Assembly: GCA_017478485.1 (NCBI GenBank)
Contig: JAFVDI010000033.1
Coordinates: 1-42,287 of the forward strand
Source: Clostridiales bacterium
Lineage (GTDB): Bacteria > Bacillota > Clostridia > Saccharofermentanales > Saccharofermentanaceae
Length of the DNA stretch: 42,287 nucleotides
Direction: 5' to 3'
A model generated the notes under the pieces. The model saw only the letters and a program-made list of their open reading frames with translations, was not told where the DNA came from and did not search any database. Below are positions 17,198 through 27,489 of the stretch, piece after piece. The position numbers and the translations under genes were made by a program. Each line of letters starts with the position of its first letter. Position 1 is the first letter of the stretch.

Positions 17198-18713
17198 GCC
17201 CGCAGCACTGAAACCCGGCACAGTCTTTCTTCTGAAGACCATCTGGGTATATCCGCTGTTTGCGGCTGCGCTTTATGCCGCCTCCTCCCTTTTTATCACT
17301 TCTTCACGCATCAGACTGATCTTGTCTGCACTCCTCGGATTATTCCCGTGGAAAGAAGCTATGAAGAAGATCTATTCAAATGGCTGCCGTCATACGAGAA
17401 CTCAGCTCCTGGTCATGCTCCAGGTTCTGTGTACCAGCGTATCGAGCGGTTATTCAATAGAGAAATCTCTTCTCATGATGCGTCCTGTTATCGAGCACAC
17501 GTTTGGTAAACGGTGCATGCTGATCAGGCCCCTCATAAATCTTGAGAACGATCTCAAGCTACATACAAGTCTCGAGAAATCTCTTAATTCATTTGCCGAA
17601 GCTGTCAGATTTCCTGAAACGGTTCCGATATTTCATGCGCTCGCGATATCAGGAGAGATCGGAAACAACAGTCTTGCAATACTGAGAAGTTCCTGTCAGA
17701 TGCTTTCAGAAATGAATGCGGTACAAAGCGAAATAGCAGCGCAAAACGCAGGAAAGAACGCAGAAGCTGCCATACTCTGTGCAATGCCCTTCGCAGTTAC
17801 TTTCGCACTCAACTATATGAGCCGCGATTATATAGATATGGCCCGCCGTACGAACATAGGGTCAGTTCTCCTTGCAATAGCATTCGGCATATGCGTGATC
17901 GCATGTGCAATGCTTTTAAAATACATGTCCCACGATTCCGGAAGGAGGATACGTTCATCGGTCAGCTTAGGTTACGATGATTCTTTAAAGGTTTCCCCCA
18001 AACACCCACTAACTTCCTTCTTCAAGCGTATCCTTCCGACCGGTTTCATCACCTCAAGGCACGAGCTCTTCAACGAACTGTCGGTCAATCCGAGGCTCGC
18101 TTATGAGCAGTACCTTAAAAAACAGATCCTGATCTGTGCGGCTTCCGGACTGATAGCAATTGCAGTCATGATAAAACTTGGAAAGAATCCGTGTTTTGCA
18201 ATCCCGTTTATTATCCTGATGGCAATACTCGGAAGCCGCGAGGTCAGATCTGAAGTCGAACGAAAAAGAGAAGACCTGATGACCGATATACCTCTGTTCA
18301 TGTGTCTCATGTCCACCCTTCTGGAAGCGGGCATGCAGCTGCCTAAAGCAATAGAGATATGTGCAAAGGCATTCGGTGATAACAAGAGTCTTTCCTTGGA
18401 AATAAAGAACCTCAGAGCAATGATGCTGTCAGGCATCACGGCTTCTGAGGCAGTCGAACGGTTCTCATTGAGGATCCAGATCCCGGAAGCACAGTCAGCG
18501 CTGCTTCTCGTAGCCAGATACGACAGGCTCGGAACCGCTGAAGTATTAAATCTTCTACAGCTCCAGGCATCCTCCTGCTGGAATCTCTGCAGGAATGCCG
18601 CAAGAAAGAAACAGGAACGTGAGGCTCTCGGACTTCTGCTCCCGATGACGCTCGACTTCATAAGCGTCCTAATGGTCGCAATGACACCGGCAATTATTTC
18701 ACTTGGCATATAA
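17142..18713 (+). CDS. Fused TadB-TadC pilus platform protein
   Basis: 523 residues with two T2SSF-type domains in one chain. Residues about 85-195 (LCTSVSSGYSIEKSLLMM, ALAISGEIGNNS) resemble TadB. Residues about 375-500 (IPLFMCLMSTLLEAGMQLPKAIE, ALLLVARYDRLGTAEVLNLL) resemble TadC. Each is flanked by membrane segments. In typical Tad loci TadB and TadC are separate proteins of about 300 residues. The frame is continuous, with no sign of an artificial join. The start is TTG at 17142: AAAGGAGG lies 8 bases before it, inside tadA. No internal second start is needed for the TadC half. Confidence 0.85.
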   Translation: MNVSAATKNLRVSWLTKLKPAALKPGTVFLLKTIWVYPLFAAALYAASSLFITSSRIRLILSALLGLFPWKEAMKKIYSNGCRHTRTQLLVMLQVLCTSVSSGYSIEKSLLMMRPVIEHTFGKRCMLIRPLINLENDLKLHTSLEKSLNSFAEAVRFPETVPIFHALAISGEIGNNSLAILRSSCQMLSEMNAVQSEIAAQNAGKNAEAAILCAMPFAVTFALNYMSRDYIDMARRTNIGSVLLAIAFGICVIACAMLLKYMSHDSGRRIRSSVSLGYDDSLKVSPKHPLTSFFKRILPTGFITSRHELFNELSVNPRLAYEQYLKKQILICAASGLIAIAVMIKLGKNPCFAIPFIILMAILGSREVRSEVERKREDLMTDIPLFMCLMSTLLEAGMQLPKAIEICAKAFGDNKSLSLEIKNLRAMMLSGITASEAVERFSLRIQIPEAQSALLLVARYDRLGTAEVLNLLQLQASSCWNLCRNAARKKQEREALGLLLPMTLDFISVLMVAMTPAIISLGI

Positions 18714-18735
18714 GAACATAAAGGAGGTATAGCAA

Positions 18736-18909
18736 ATGAGAAAAAGGATTAAATGCAGAAACAAAAAAGGAATGGGAACGGTTGAGATCGTCATCATAAT
18801 AGCTGTGCTCGTTTCACTTGCCCTGCTCTTCAGAGAAGGTCTTATGACTTACGGAAAGAAGATAATCAACTTCTGTTTTGACGAGACGAAGATTCAGTCG
18901 GCGTTCTGA
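18736..18909 (+). CDS. Flp-type prepilin (57 residues)
   Basis: Short gene with AAGGAGG upstream of ATG 18736. The protein starts with a basic leader (MRKRIKCRNKKG) followed by MGTVEIVIIIAVLVSLALLF. The Gly before MGTVE is the expected prepilin peptidase cut site, and Glu5 of the mature chain is the conserved type IV pilin residue. The hydrophobic helix is followed by a short polar tail (KIINFCFDETKIQSAF). The size and motif fit a Flp/Tad major pilin or a TadE-like minor pilin. No prepilin peptidase gene is in the window, so one must lie elsewhere. Confidence 0.85.
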   Translation: MRKRIKCRNKKGMGTVEIVIIIAVLVSLALLFREGLMTYGKKIINFCFDETKIQSAF

Positions 18910-18911
18910 TT

Positions 18912-20234
18912 ATGCAGATCAAAAAAGGTCCCTTCGGGTATTTTGCTGTTGAACGGTTCGATTCTCCCGAGTTCATATTCAATTATGCGGGTGAAGTAAT
19001 TGCGATGAATCGTTCCGGGTGCCTGCTTCCATGCAGCATAGACTTAAACGGATTCTCGCCGTCTGCCTACTTTGATTTTTCAGGTCTGATCTCCATCAGG
19101 CAGTCAGGAAGCGCTCTGATGCATGGTTTACGCCACTCCAGAAAGCTATCCAAACTTCTGGAAGACAGAAGAAGATCCGCAGGTGACTTTTTTTGTTCTG
19201 TTCCTGATATTCTTGACAATCTGATAAGCCCTTCCATGCTTATACTCAATCCTGAATACGTCTTTACAGATGAAAACGGTGCTTATATCAGATTCTGTCT
19301 TATTCCCGCAAAAAGCGAAGCGGATACGATAAAGCTTTCTTCTCTAGGTGCGGAAAGACTGGAAACGTTTCTGTCGGAACCGTTCTTCGACGGCGTACTT
19401 ACAAACGACGAGAAACAGGAACTTGTTTACAGCGTTAAGACCGACGATGAATCACTATTCGTTAAATGCGCGCGTCAGATCAGATATTCCGGGATAGATT
19501 CCGCAACACCGGAAACATTCACGGAGATCGATACTTCCAAAGCGCCGCGGCACCTGCCGGACAGACGGGCCGGAGAAACAAAGAAAAAGCCGGAACTCTG
19601 GTGGTCTCTGGCCGGCAGCATTGCTGCCGCAGCCTCACTCGTATTTGCAGGATTTCTTCCTTCACTTCTTTTTGTCATGGCTTCAGGAGTATTCCTTGTA
19701 AAGTATTTCATCGATAACAGGACGAAAAAGAGCAAGGAAAAGAGCAAGGATAATTCTCTTTCTGATGTGCGAAGAATGATACTTTTCTCAGATGATGATG
19801 AAAGTGAAATGATACGCGCAAGTGCTGATTCCTCTGGTAAAGAAACCGAGCCTTTGCATCCAGTAACACCGCTGATCACGGGTACTTTGACGGCACTTTC
19901 TCCCGGGAACGGAACAGAACGTTCTTACTCTCTGATGATGGACAGAACTGCTATCGGTTCTGATGTCTTTCTTTCGGATATAGTCATCGATGATCCGTCA
20001 ATAGATCCGCTTCATGCGATAGTCTACTTAAGCGGAAAGACATTTTACATAAGCGACTGTTCGAGAAAAGGAACGACATATATAGACGACAGAAAAGTTG
20101 CTATAGGAAGAAAATGCGAGATAAAGAACGGTCAGAAGATCACTGTCGGTACTGTCGACTTCGTCTTCAGAGTCCTTCCTCCTTCAACTGGGCAAGCCTG
20201 GACTTCTGAGCCTCTGATCCGTAATGCTCAATAA
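18912..20234 (+). CDS. DUF6382-like membrane protein with C-terminal FHA domain
   Basis: 440 residues, starting 2 bases after the pilin stop. The N-terminal 200 residues are a soluble domain of the kind found with Tad loci in Clostridia (DUF6382-like, from memory). A membrane stretch of two helices lies at about 230-267. The C-terminal FHA domain at about 345-420 (AIGSDVFLSDIVIDD, PLHAIVY, DCSRKGTTYIDD, NGQKITVG) would bind phosphothreonine peptides. It probably links pilus activity to Ser/Thr kinase signalling (inference). Its last 68 bases overlap the end of atpC on the other strand. Confidence 0.8.
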   Translation: MQIKKGPFGYFAVERFDSPEFIFNYAGEVIAMNRSGCLLPCSIDLNGFSPSAYFDFSGLISIRQSGSALMHGLRHSRKLSKLLEDRRRSAGDFFCSVPDILDNLISPSMLILNPEYVFTDENGAYIRFCLIPAKSEADTIKLSSLGAERLETFLSEPFFDGVLTNDEKQELVYSVKTDDESLFVKCARQIRYSGIDSATPETFTEIDTSKAPRHLPDRRAGETKKKPELWWSLAGSIAAAASLVFAGFLPSLLFVMASGVFLVKYFIDNRTKKSKEKSKDNSLSDVRRMILFSDDDESEMIRASADSSGKETEPLHPVTPLITGTLTALSPGNGTERSYSLMMDRTAIGSDVFLSDIVIDDPSIDPLHAIVYLSGKTFYISDCSRKGTTYIDDRKVAIGRKCEIKNGQKITVGTVDFVFRVLPPSTGQAWTSEPLIRNAQ

Positions 20235-20648
20235 AGCGCATCCTGGCAAGAGACCTGTCAGCCATACGCTTAACATCTTCGGCGTAAACCTGACCTGCAC
20301 TGCCGTCCTTGTTCTGTCTTTCAAGCTCGGCCATGCTGTCACGGTAAGATTCAAAGATCTGTCTGACCTTGATCTCTTCAGGCCACTCGGCTGAGTTACA
20401 GATGACTATGATCGCCCTTTGGTTGATCTCGGCATAGCCTTCCGAGATTACGCAGTGCTTTATATCATCATCAACTCTGATCGTGCATGTACCCGGAAAG
20501 AGAGCCGCAACAAAAGGTGTGTGACCGGCCATAACTCCAAACTCACCGTCTATAGTCGGGAATCCGGCAGAACTGACCAGACCCTCATAGAAAGTCTTCT
20601 TGGGGGTAATGATTATGAGATGGATCTTATGTCTGGTTTCTTCAGCCA

Positions 20649-20649
<1 letters not shown>
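20167..20649 (-). CDS. atpC: ATP synthase epsilon subunit
   Basis: 160 residues: an N-terminal beta-sandwich (HLIIITPKKTFYEGLVSSAGFPTIDGEFGVMAGHTPFVA, family signature) and a C-terminal helical hairpin that can inhibit rotation. It belongs to the central stalk of F1. The start overlaps the atpD stop by one base (TAATG). It is longer than the usual 130-140 residues. The 3' end overlaps the convergent FHA gene by 68 bases, so no intergenic terminator exists there. Confidence 0.95.
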
Positions 20650-22124
<1,475 letters not shown>

Positions 22125-22188
22125 CTATTTCCTCTTCCTTGTCTCTAAACCTTTATTTCGTTGCATGTAACTCTGTCACTATGCGTTC

Positions 22189-23127
22189 TTACATCTTTCC
22201 GGCCTGCTCGGCACCGTTGACGATCTCGGTAAGTTCCGTCGTGATCCTCGCCTGCCTTGCGCGGTTGCTTAAGATGTCCAGTTTTTTCATCATTTCGCGG
22301 GCGTTGTCGTTCGCGTTCTGCATCGCGGTAAGTCTCGCAGTCTGTTCGCTTGCATAAGCATCGACCATTGCACCGAATACCATCGCGTTCGCATAAGAAT
22401 CGATAAGATAGTCGAAGACCGCATTAACGTTCGGGAAGTATTCAACATCCGAGCCTTGGTCAACAGCCATTCCGGCATCAAGCACGTTATCCGGCAGAAG
22501 CTTCGAAATGGATTTCATGTCGACCGGGAAAAGTCTTACCGCCATCGGCTCCATCTTTACGGAGGATTCCATATGCGTATAGAGCAGATATATGAGGTCG
22601 TAATCCTTCGAAAGAAACTTTCTCTTGATCATCGAGCTAACAGTACGCGCATCGTAATAGGTCGGTTCGGTGATCGGGAACGAGAACTCCCTATTGCATA
22701 CATAGCCGTGTCTTTCGAGCTTTTCTCTCGCGAGGCGGCCAAAAATATTGAGCTCATATCTGGTCTGAAGACCCTTTTTCGTGTTGTCGATGATCTTCTT
22801 CTGTATATGGTCCTCGGTAATGGCAACAATATTGTTGTTATATGCGCCTGCAAGTCCCTGATCGCCTGAAAGAACGTAATAACCGATCTTCCAGGTCTCA
22901 CCTTCCTCCTTCTGGTTGAGAACGAAGAACGGGTTGTTGATCTCCGGAAAGTGCGTACAGATATCTTGCATGCTCTCTACACAGATCCTGAAGAACGGAT
23001 ACATCGATTCATGAAGTGCCAGAGAGCGGCGCATCTTGGCTCCGCTGACAAGCTGCATCGCGCTGGTCATCTGACTGATGTCGCTGATGCTCTTCTGTCT
23101 TTTCTTTATGGCACTGAAGGTTTCCAT
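22189..23127 (-). CDS. atpG: ATP synthase gamma subunit
   Basis: 312 residues; central rotor shaft. The N-terminal helix is IKKRQKSISDISQMTSAMQLVSGAKMRR and the C-terminal helix ends NRARQARITTELTEIVNGAEQ, both family hallmarks. The middle domain (GLAGAYNNNIV) is present. It lies between the alpha-type and beta subunits. Confidence 0.96.
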   Translation of the reverse strand: METFSAIKKRQKSISDISQMTSAMQLVSGAKMRRSLALHESMYPFFRICVESMQDICTHFPEINNPFFVLNQKEEGETWKIGYYVLSGDQGLAGAYNNNIVAITEDHIQKKIIDNTKKGLQTRYELNIFGRLAREKLERHGYVCNREFSFPITEPTYYDARTVSSMIKRKFLSKDYDLIYLLYTHMESSVKMEPMAVRLFPVDMKSISKLLPDNVLDAGMAVDQGSDVEYFPNVNAVFDYLIDSYANAMVFGAMVDAYASEQTARLTAMQNANDNAREMMKKLDILSNRARQARITTELTEIVNGAEQAGKM

Positions 23128-23158
23128 GATTACTTAAACTCCAAAGATGAGGACCTTA

Positions 23159-25141
23159 TCAGTCCTCTTTCTGATATTCGGTATGTTCAGCAAGGAACAG
23201 GTCCTTGAAAGCCTCGTAGGCACTGTCGATGTCAGCCTTAACCTGATCCGACAGAACGCCTTCTTCCGTAATGGAATCGAAGATGTTCTGATGACGTTCC
23301 CAGGTATCGTCAACGAAAGCAAAAACAAATTCATTTATGTCTTCCTTGGCGAGGAAATTCATCTTGTCGGTAGTAGCGATGTAGAGGATGAATACCTCTT
23401 CAGCCATAGTCCATGGCTTGAACTGCTCCTGCTTGAGAACTTCATTGAGTACCGATCCGCGCTTGATCTGGAGCTGCGTATTCTCATCGAGATCAGAACC
23501 GAACTGTGAGAAAGAAGCCATTTCACGCGCCTGAGCAAGAGAGATCCTCAAAGGTCCTGCAACCTTCTTTACAGCCTTGGTCTGGGCAGCACCGCCAACA
23601 CGGGATACCGACAGACCGACATTAATGGCAGGTCTCTGACCCGAGAAGAAAAGTTCGGGCGACAGGTAGATCTGACCGTCAGTGATGGATATGACGTTCG
23701 TAGGAATATAAGCTGAGATATCATTGCCCAAAGTCTCTACGATCGGGAGCGCAGTAATGGAACCGCCTCCCAGTTCTTCGGAAAGCTTTGCCGAACGCTC
23801 GAGAAGCCTCGAGTGCAGGTAGAAGACGTCACCGGGGTAAGCTTCTCTTCCCGGAGGTCGCCTGAGGAGCAGTGAGATTGCTCTGTATGCCTGCGCATGC
23901 TTTGAAAGGTCGTCGTAAACAATGAGGACGTCCTTGTGATAGTCATACATGAACTTCTCGGCGATGGCGCATGCCGAGAACGGTGCAATGTACTGCATTG
24001 CAGCTGAATCGGAAGCGGATGCCGCAACGATTACGGAATAATCGAGCGCGCCTTTTCTGGAAAGAAGATTTGCCGTAGAAACGATCGTACTCATCTTCTG
24101 ACCGATCGCAACATAAACGCAAATGATATCCTTGCCCTTCTGGTTAAGGATGGTATCGATCGCGATGGCAGTCTTACCTGTCTGACGGTCGCCGATTATA
24201 AGCTCACGCTGGCCTCTTCCGATAGGAGTAAGTGCATCGATGGCGGTAATGCCAGTCTGCAGAGGCGTATTTACCTCTGATCTGTCCGTAACACCGGGCG
24301 CGGGAGATTCAACGGGGCGCGTATCAACATATCTGACCATGCCCTTGCCGTCTATCGGCCGTCCGAGAGGATCTACGACACGTCCCAAAAGTCCGTTGCC
24401 TACCGGGACCTCTACCGTGGTCATAGTACGTTTGCAGCTCATTCCTTCAACGACAGTGTCCTCACCTGTAAGGATAACGACGCCGACCTTGGTCTTTTCA
24501 AGGTTCATGGCAATGCCTGTGGCACCCGAAGAGAATGTAATAAGCTCATCTGACATGCAGTGACGGAGTCCCGTAACGCTTGCAACGCCGTCGCTTACGG
24601 AGTTGACCGTACCGATCTCATCGATCATTTCACTCGAACTGATCGCTTCTTCAACTCGCCTGTCGAATTCGGCATCATCCAACTGCCAGAGTTCCGCATT
24701 ATCAAGGCTCGGACCTGATGTCTCAGGGAAAAGCGCAAGAGCCTCTTCGATCTCTTTCCTGACTTCTTTTGCGGAAAAGAGCTCTGATTCAAGGAGTTCC
24801 CCGTCTTCATTACGGATTTCCTTGTCTGCCTTACTGTGATCGAATGAATCAGTGACCTTGAAACTGTCAGCCCTGGTACGCTTGATAAAAGCATTCATGC
24901 GGGTGAGCTGGCCCTTTACGGAATAGTCGTAACGGTCACCGTGATAATAGATGATGAATCCGCCGACAAGTGCAGGCTTGGATTCGATCTTAACCCTGTA
25001 AGAAGGTATCTCGTAATGATGCGCAAACTTCGCGGCTATACGCTCAAGCTTATCCTGCGGGATATCTCCCGCAGTCTCGATACGCAGAAGCGTTCCCTTC
25101 GGCTTGGGTTTCTGTACGTTGTCAGGAGTAACGTTACTCAC
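23159..25141 (-). CDS. atpA: Delta-alpha fusion subunit of ATP synthase
   Basis: 660 residues, about 155 more than a normal alpha. Residues about 17-90 match the C-terminal domain of the delta subunit ([46 protein letters not shown]), the part that normally meets the b stalk. The N-terminal helical domain of delta, which normally grips alpha, is absent. A linker of about 85 residues follows, then a full alpha: [17 protein letters not shown], Walker [11 protein letters not shown], and AMREMASF-like [11 protein letters not shown]. The start is GTG overlapping the atpF stop by 8 bases, with GAGGTG upstream. No other delta gene is in the operon. The fusion would tether the stator to one or all alpha chains. 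It is a real open frame, not a frameshift. Confidence 0.92.
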   Translation of the reverse strand: MSNVTPDNVQKPKPKGTLLRIETAGDIPQDKLERIAAKFAHHYEIPSYRVKIESKPALVGGFIIYYHGDRYDYSVKGQLTRMNAFIKRTRADSFKVTDSFDHSKADKEIRNEDGELLESELFSAKEVRKEIEEALALFPETSGPSLDNAELWQLDDAEFDRRVEEAISSSEMIDEIGTVNSVSDGVASVTGLRHCMSDELITFSSGATGIAMNLEKTKVGVVILTGEDTVVEGMSCKRTMTTVEVPVGNGLLGRVVDPLGRPIDGKGMVRYVDTRPVESPAPGVTDRSEVNTPLQTGITAIDALTPIGRGQRELIIGDRQTGKTAIAIDTILNQKGKDIICVYVAIGQKMSTIVSTANLLSRKGALDYSVIVAASASDSAAMQYIAPFSACAIAEKFMYDYHKDVLIVYDDLSKHAQAYRAISLLLRRPPGREAYPGDVFYLHSRLLERSAKLSEELGGGSITALPIVETLGNDISAYIPTNVISITDGQIYLSPELFFSGQRPAINVGLSVSRVGGAAQTKAVKKVAGPLRISLAQAREMASFSQFGSDLDENTQLQIKRGSVLNEVLKQEQFKPWTMAEEVFILYIATTDKMNFLAKEDINEFVFAFVDDTWERHQNIFDSITEEGVLSDQVKADIDSAYEAFKDLFLAEHTEYQKED

Positions 25142-25700
25142 CCTTTTTCACCTCTGCATCAACAAATACATCTGTATGCTTCTGGGCAGAAGCCAAAAGC
25201 TCGCTTCTCGGAACAGCATCACCGATGACGTGCTCGGCGATCTCTACAGCGAGGTCTGTAATGTCATCTTTCATGTTTTCGAGGGCGACACGCTTCATAC
25301 GCGCACAGTCATCCTCAGCTCTCTCGATGATGTTGGCTGCCTCGGCGTTAGCCTTTTCGATAACAGCCTCAGTCTTCTTGCCGGCGTTCTCCCTTGCCTC
25401 TTCGATGATCTGCGCAGCCTGAGACTTAGCTTCATCGATGGTCTTCTTGGACTCGGCAATGACCTTGTCGGCTTCCTCCTTTGCCTTCGCAGCCGCATCA
25501 AGCTCGGCATTCAGGGTTTCCTGACGCTTGTGGATCATCTTGATAAGCGGTTTGAAAAGCAGGAACTTAATGATGAGAAAACCGACGAGCACGTTAATGA
25601 TCGTCAGAACGATGGTCACCGCGTAACCTGCGAACTGGTCAGGGGAAAACAGAGAGGATTCCTCTTCCCAAGCCAGAATTTTCAGCGCTTCAAACAGCAT
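25134..25700 (-). CDS. atpF: ATP synthase b subunit
   Basis: 188 residues; one membrane helix ([25 protein letters not shown]) then a long charged coiled coil forming the outer stalk. Normal length, no delta fused to it. The stop TAA overlaps the GTG start of the delta-alpha gene, implying coupled translation. Confidence 0.95.
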   Translation of the reverse strand: MLFEALKILAWEEESSLFSPDQFAGYAVTIVLTIINVLVGFLIIKFLLFKPLIKMIHKRQETLNAELDAAAKAKEEADKVIAESKKTIDEAKSQAAQIIEEARENAGKKTEAVIEKANAEAANIIERAEDDCARMKRVALENMKDDITDLAVEIAEHVIGDAVPRSELLASAQKHTDVFVDAEVKKGE

Positions 25701-25738
25701 ATATACTGCTCCCTTCTATGTCCGAAAAGAATTAGCCC

Positions 25739-26029
25739 TTATCTGAACATGAAGATCAGGAGAAGTGCGACAACGAGTGAATAGATACAAAGTGTCTCGA
25801 TGAAAACGATCGCTGCAAGAAGCATGGACTGGATCTTACCGATCATTTCGGGCTGTCTTGCGCCTGCATCAAGAGCGTGGCTGGTAGCCTTACCCATTGC
25901 AAAAGCGGATCCGAGCGCGCCGCAGCTGATAGCTATGCCTGCTGCGATAGCTGCAACTGCTCTTGTCTCTATACCTGCAATAACAGCGCCTGAGATGATA
26001 GGCATGCATGCCAGTAATACACTTTCCAT
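25739..26029 (-). CDS. atpE: ATP synthase c subunit
   Basis: 96 residues; rotor-ring proteolipid. The loop GARQPE and the ion-binding glutamate in FIETLCIYSLV are present. The Gln in the first helix that marks sodium-type rings is replaced by Met, and Leu follows the E-T pair, so a proton ring is more likely. About 18 extra N-terminal hydrophobic residues (MESVLLACMPIISGAVIAG) precede the usual first helix, possibly an additional membrane segment or uncleaved signal. Confidence 0.93.
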   Translation of the reverse strand: MESVLLACMPIISGAVIAGIETRAVAAIAAGIAISCGALGSAFAMGKATSHALDAGARQPEMIGKIQSMLLAAIVFIETLCIYSLVVALLLIFMFR

Positions 26030-26071
26030 TTTAGATTCCTCCTATATGTCCTTTCTTTTTTCGCAAAGTAA

Positions 26072-26929
26072 TCAAGCGGCGGCCCGGGCCTCCTCAGTTT
26101 CCTTTTTCTTCTTGGGTTTCTTGAATTCTTCGGGGTGTTCTTCAAACTCGTGGCCTACCTCAACTATCTCTCCGATATAGCTCATCGTGAGATACGAGAA
26201 GATGACCGCCTGCAGGAGACCATCCGTTATATCAAACCAAAGTCCGACGATTCCCGGAAGAATGATCGGAACTGTTATGGAGATGAATTCCATGAATACG
26301 AATGATCCGAACACGTTACCGAAAAGCCTGAGAGCAAGAGAAGCAGGCTTGGTAATAAAATCAAGGATCTTGAACGGCAGCATTGCCTTCAGAGGCGTCG
26401 TGAGCGATACCCAGAAACCCTTGAGACCGACAAACTTGATCGAAATAGCGATAACGTAGATGATCGCAACAATTGCGCATGCGACCGGGAAACCGACGTT
26501 CTTGGCCGGAGGCGCGAATTTGAAATAGGAAATGCAGTTGCATCCGGTAATGATGATGCCGAACGTCATGATCATCGGCGCAACCTCTTCGGCTTCCTTC
26601 CTGTTCATGCCAAAGCCCATAGCCGAACTGATGATAAGATCAACCAGCATCCAAAGGATGGTCTGCTTGGTATTGGGACGGATCGTCTCTTTTCCGACCA
26701 TGAGGCGGAAAACGATAACGGAAGCAATGACAGCGATCCATGTGACTATGACCGCATCGGTAATAAGGACCTTAAAGTTCCCTATGTCAAAATATTTCTG
26801 GACCTGCAGGATACCCTCACTGATCTCTGCACCTATATCACCTGGCTTAAACGCCTCGGCGAACTTGGTGCAAAATGCCTGCCAGAACTCTGATATCCAG
26901 CTTCCGGCAAAGAGCGCGACCTGTAACAT
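26072..26929 (-). CDS. atpB: ATP synthase a subunit
   Basis: 285 residues; membrane stator of Fo with about five to six helices. The essential arginine lies in ASLALRLFGNVFG, the family signature. A Lys/Glu-rich tail of about 30 residues (EEFKKPKKKKETEEARAAA) extends the C-terminus. GGGGGAGG lies upstream of the ATG. First gene of the operon; no atpI is seen. Confidence 0.95.
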   Translation of the reverse strand: MLQVALFAGSWISEFWQAFCTKFAEAFKPGDIGAEISEGILQVQKYFDIGNFKVLITDAVIVTWIAVIASVIVFRLMVGKETIRPNTKQTILWMLVDLIISSAMGFGMNRKEAEEVAPMIMTFGIIITGCNCISYFKFAPPAKNVGFPVACAIVAIIYVIAISIKFVGLKGFWVSLTTPLKAMLPFKILDFITKPASLALRLFGNVFGSFVFMEFISITVPIILPGIVGLWFDITDGLLQAVIFSYLTMSYIGEIVEVGHEFEEHPEEFKKPKKKKETEEARAAA

Positions 26930-26958
26930 ATATAGATCCTCCCCCTTCTTACTCCGAC

Positions 26959-26964
26959 ATTATA
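26959..26964 (-). promoter_or_regulatory. Possible -10 box of the atp operon
   Basis: TATAAT on the minus strand 30 bases before atpB. A clear -35 is not seen, so this is tentative. Confidence 0.35.
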
Positions 26965-27010
26965 CACCTAAAAGGAGCAAAACGCACCAAAATAAGAGGT
27001 TAGCCGTTCC

Positions 27011-27463
27011 TTACTTGAAATTTTTGTCCTCTAAAGCCTTGAGCTGGTTGACGCGTTCACCGTGTCTTCCGCCTCCGAAACTGCCCTCGAAGAAGGCATC
27101 GACCATAGCGAGAGCTACGGCCTGTCCGATAACTCTTGCACCGAAGGCAAGTACGTTTGCATCGTTGTGCTCACGGCAGATCCTTGCGGTGTACTCGTTG
27201 TGGGACAGAGCGCAGCGGATCCCCTTATACTTATTACATGTGATCGAAATGCCGATGCCCGTTCCGCAGATGGCGATACCCTTCTCTGCTTTGCCGGAGA
27301 GGATGTCCTCGGCAATGAGTTCTCCTGCCTCAACCCATGAATAAGGCTGGTCTGCAGTGGTAGCGCCTCTTTCAATGACTTCGATGCCCTTTTCCTTGAG
27401 ATGAGCAACGACCTTCTGTCTTAAATCGTAACCTGCGTGATCAGAACCGATTGTAACTACCAT
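27011..27463 (-). CDS. rpiB: Ribose-5-phosphate isomerase B
   Basis: 150 residues; interconverts ribose-5-phosphate and ribulose-5-phosphate (RpiB/LacAB family). Family motifs: GSDHAGYDLR at the N-terminus, CGTGIGISITCNKYKGIRCAL (residues 66-86, catalytic Cys66), and NDANVLAFGARVIG. Full length. Downstream of proA on the same strand by 26 bases and preceded by GGAGG, so probably co-transcribed. Confidence 0.95.
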   Translation of the reverse strand: MVVTIGSDHAGYDLRQKVVAHLKEKGIEVIERGATTADQPYSWVEAGELIAEDILSGKAEKGIAICGTGIGISITCNKYKGIRCALSHNEYTARICREHNDANVLAFGARVIGQAVALAMVDAFFEGSFGGGRHGERVNQLKALEDKNFK

Positions 27464-27489
27464 ATGTATGTGCCTCCGAATAATAAATA

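Noticed and set aside
25739..26029. Sodium-type ATP synthase
   Set aside because: The characteristic Gln of the first helix is Met and the residues after the glutamate do not fit the sodium site well.
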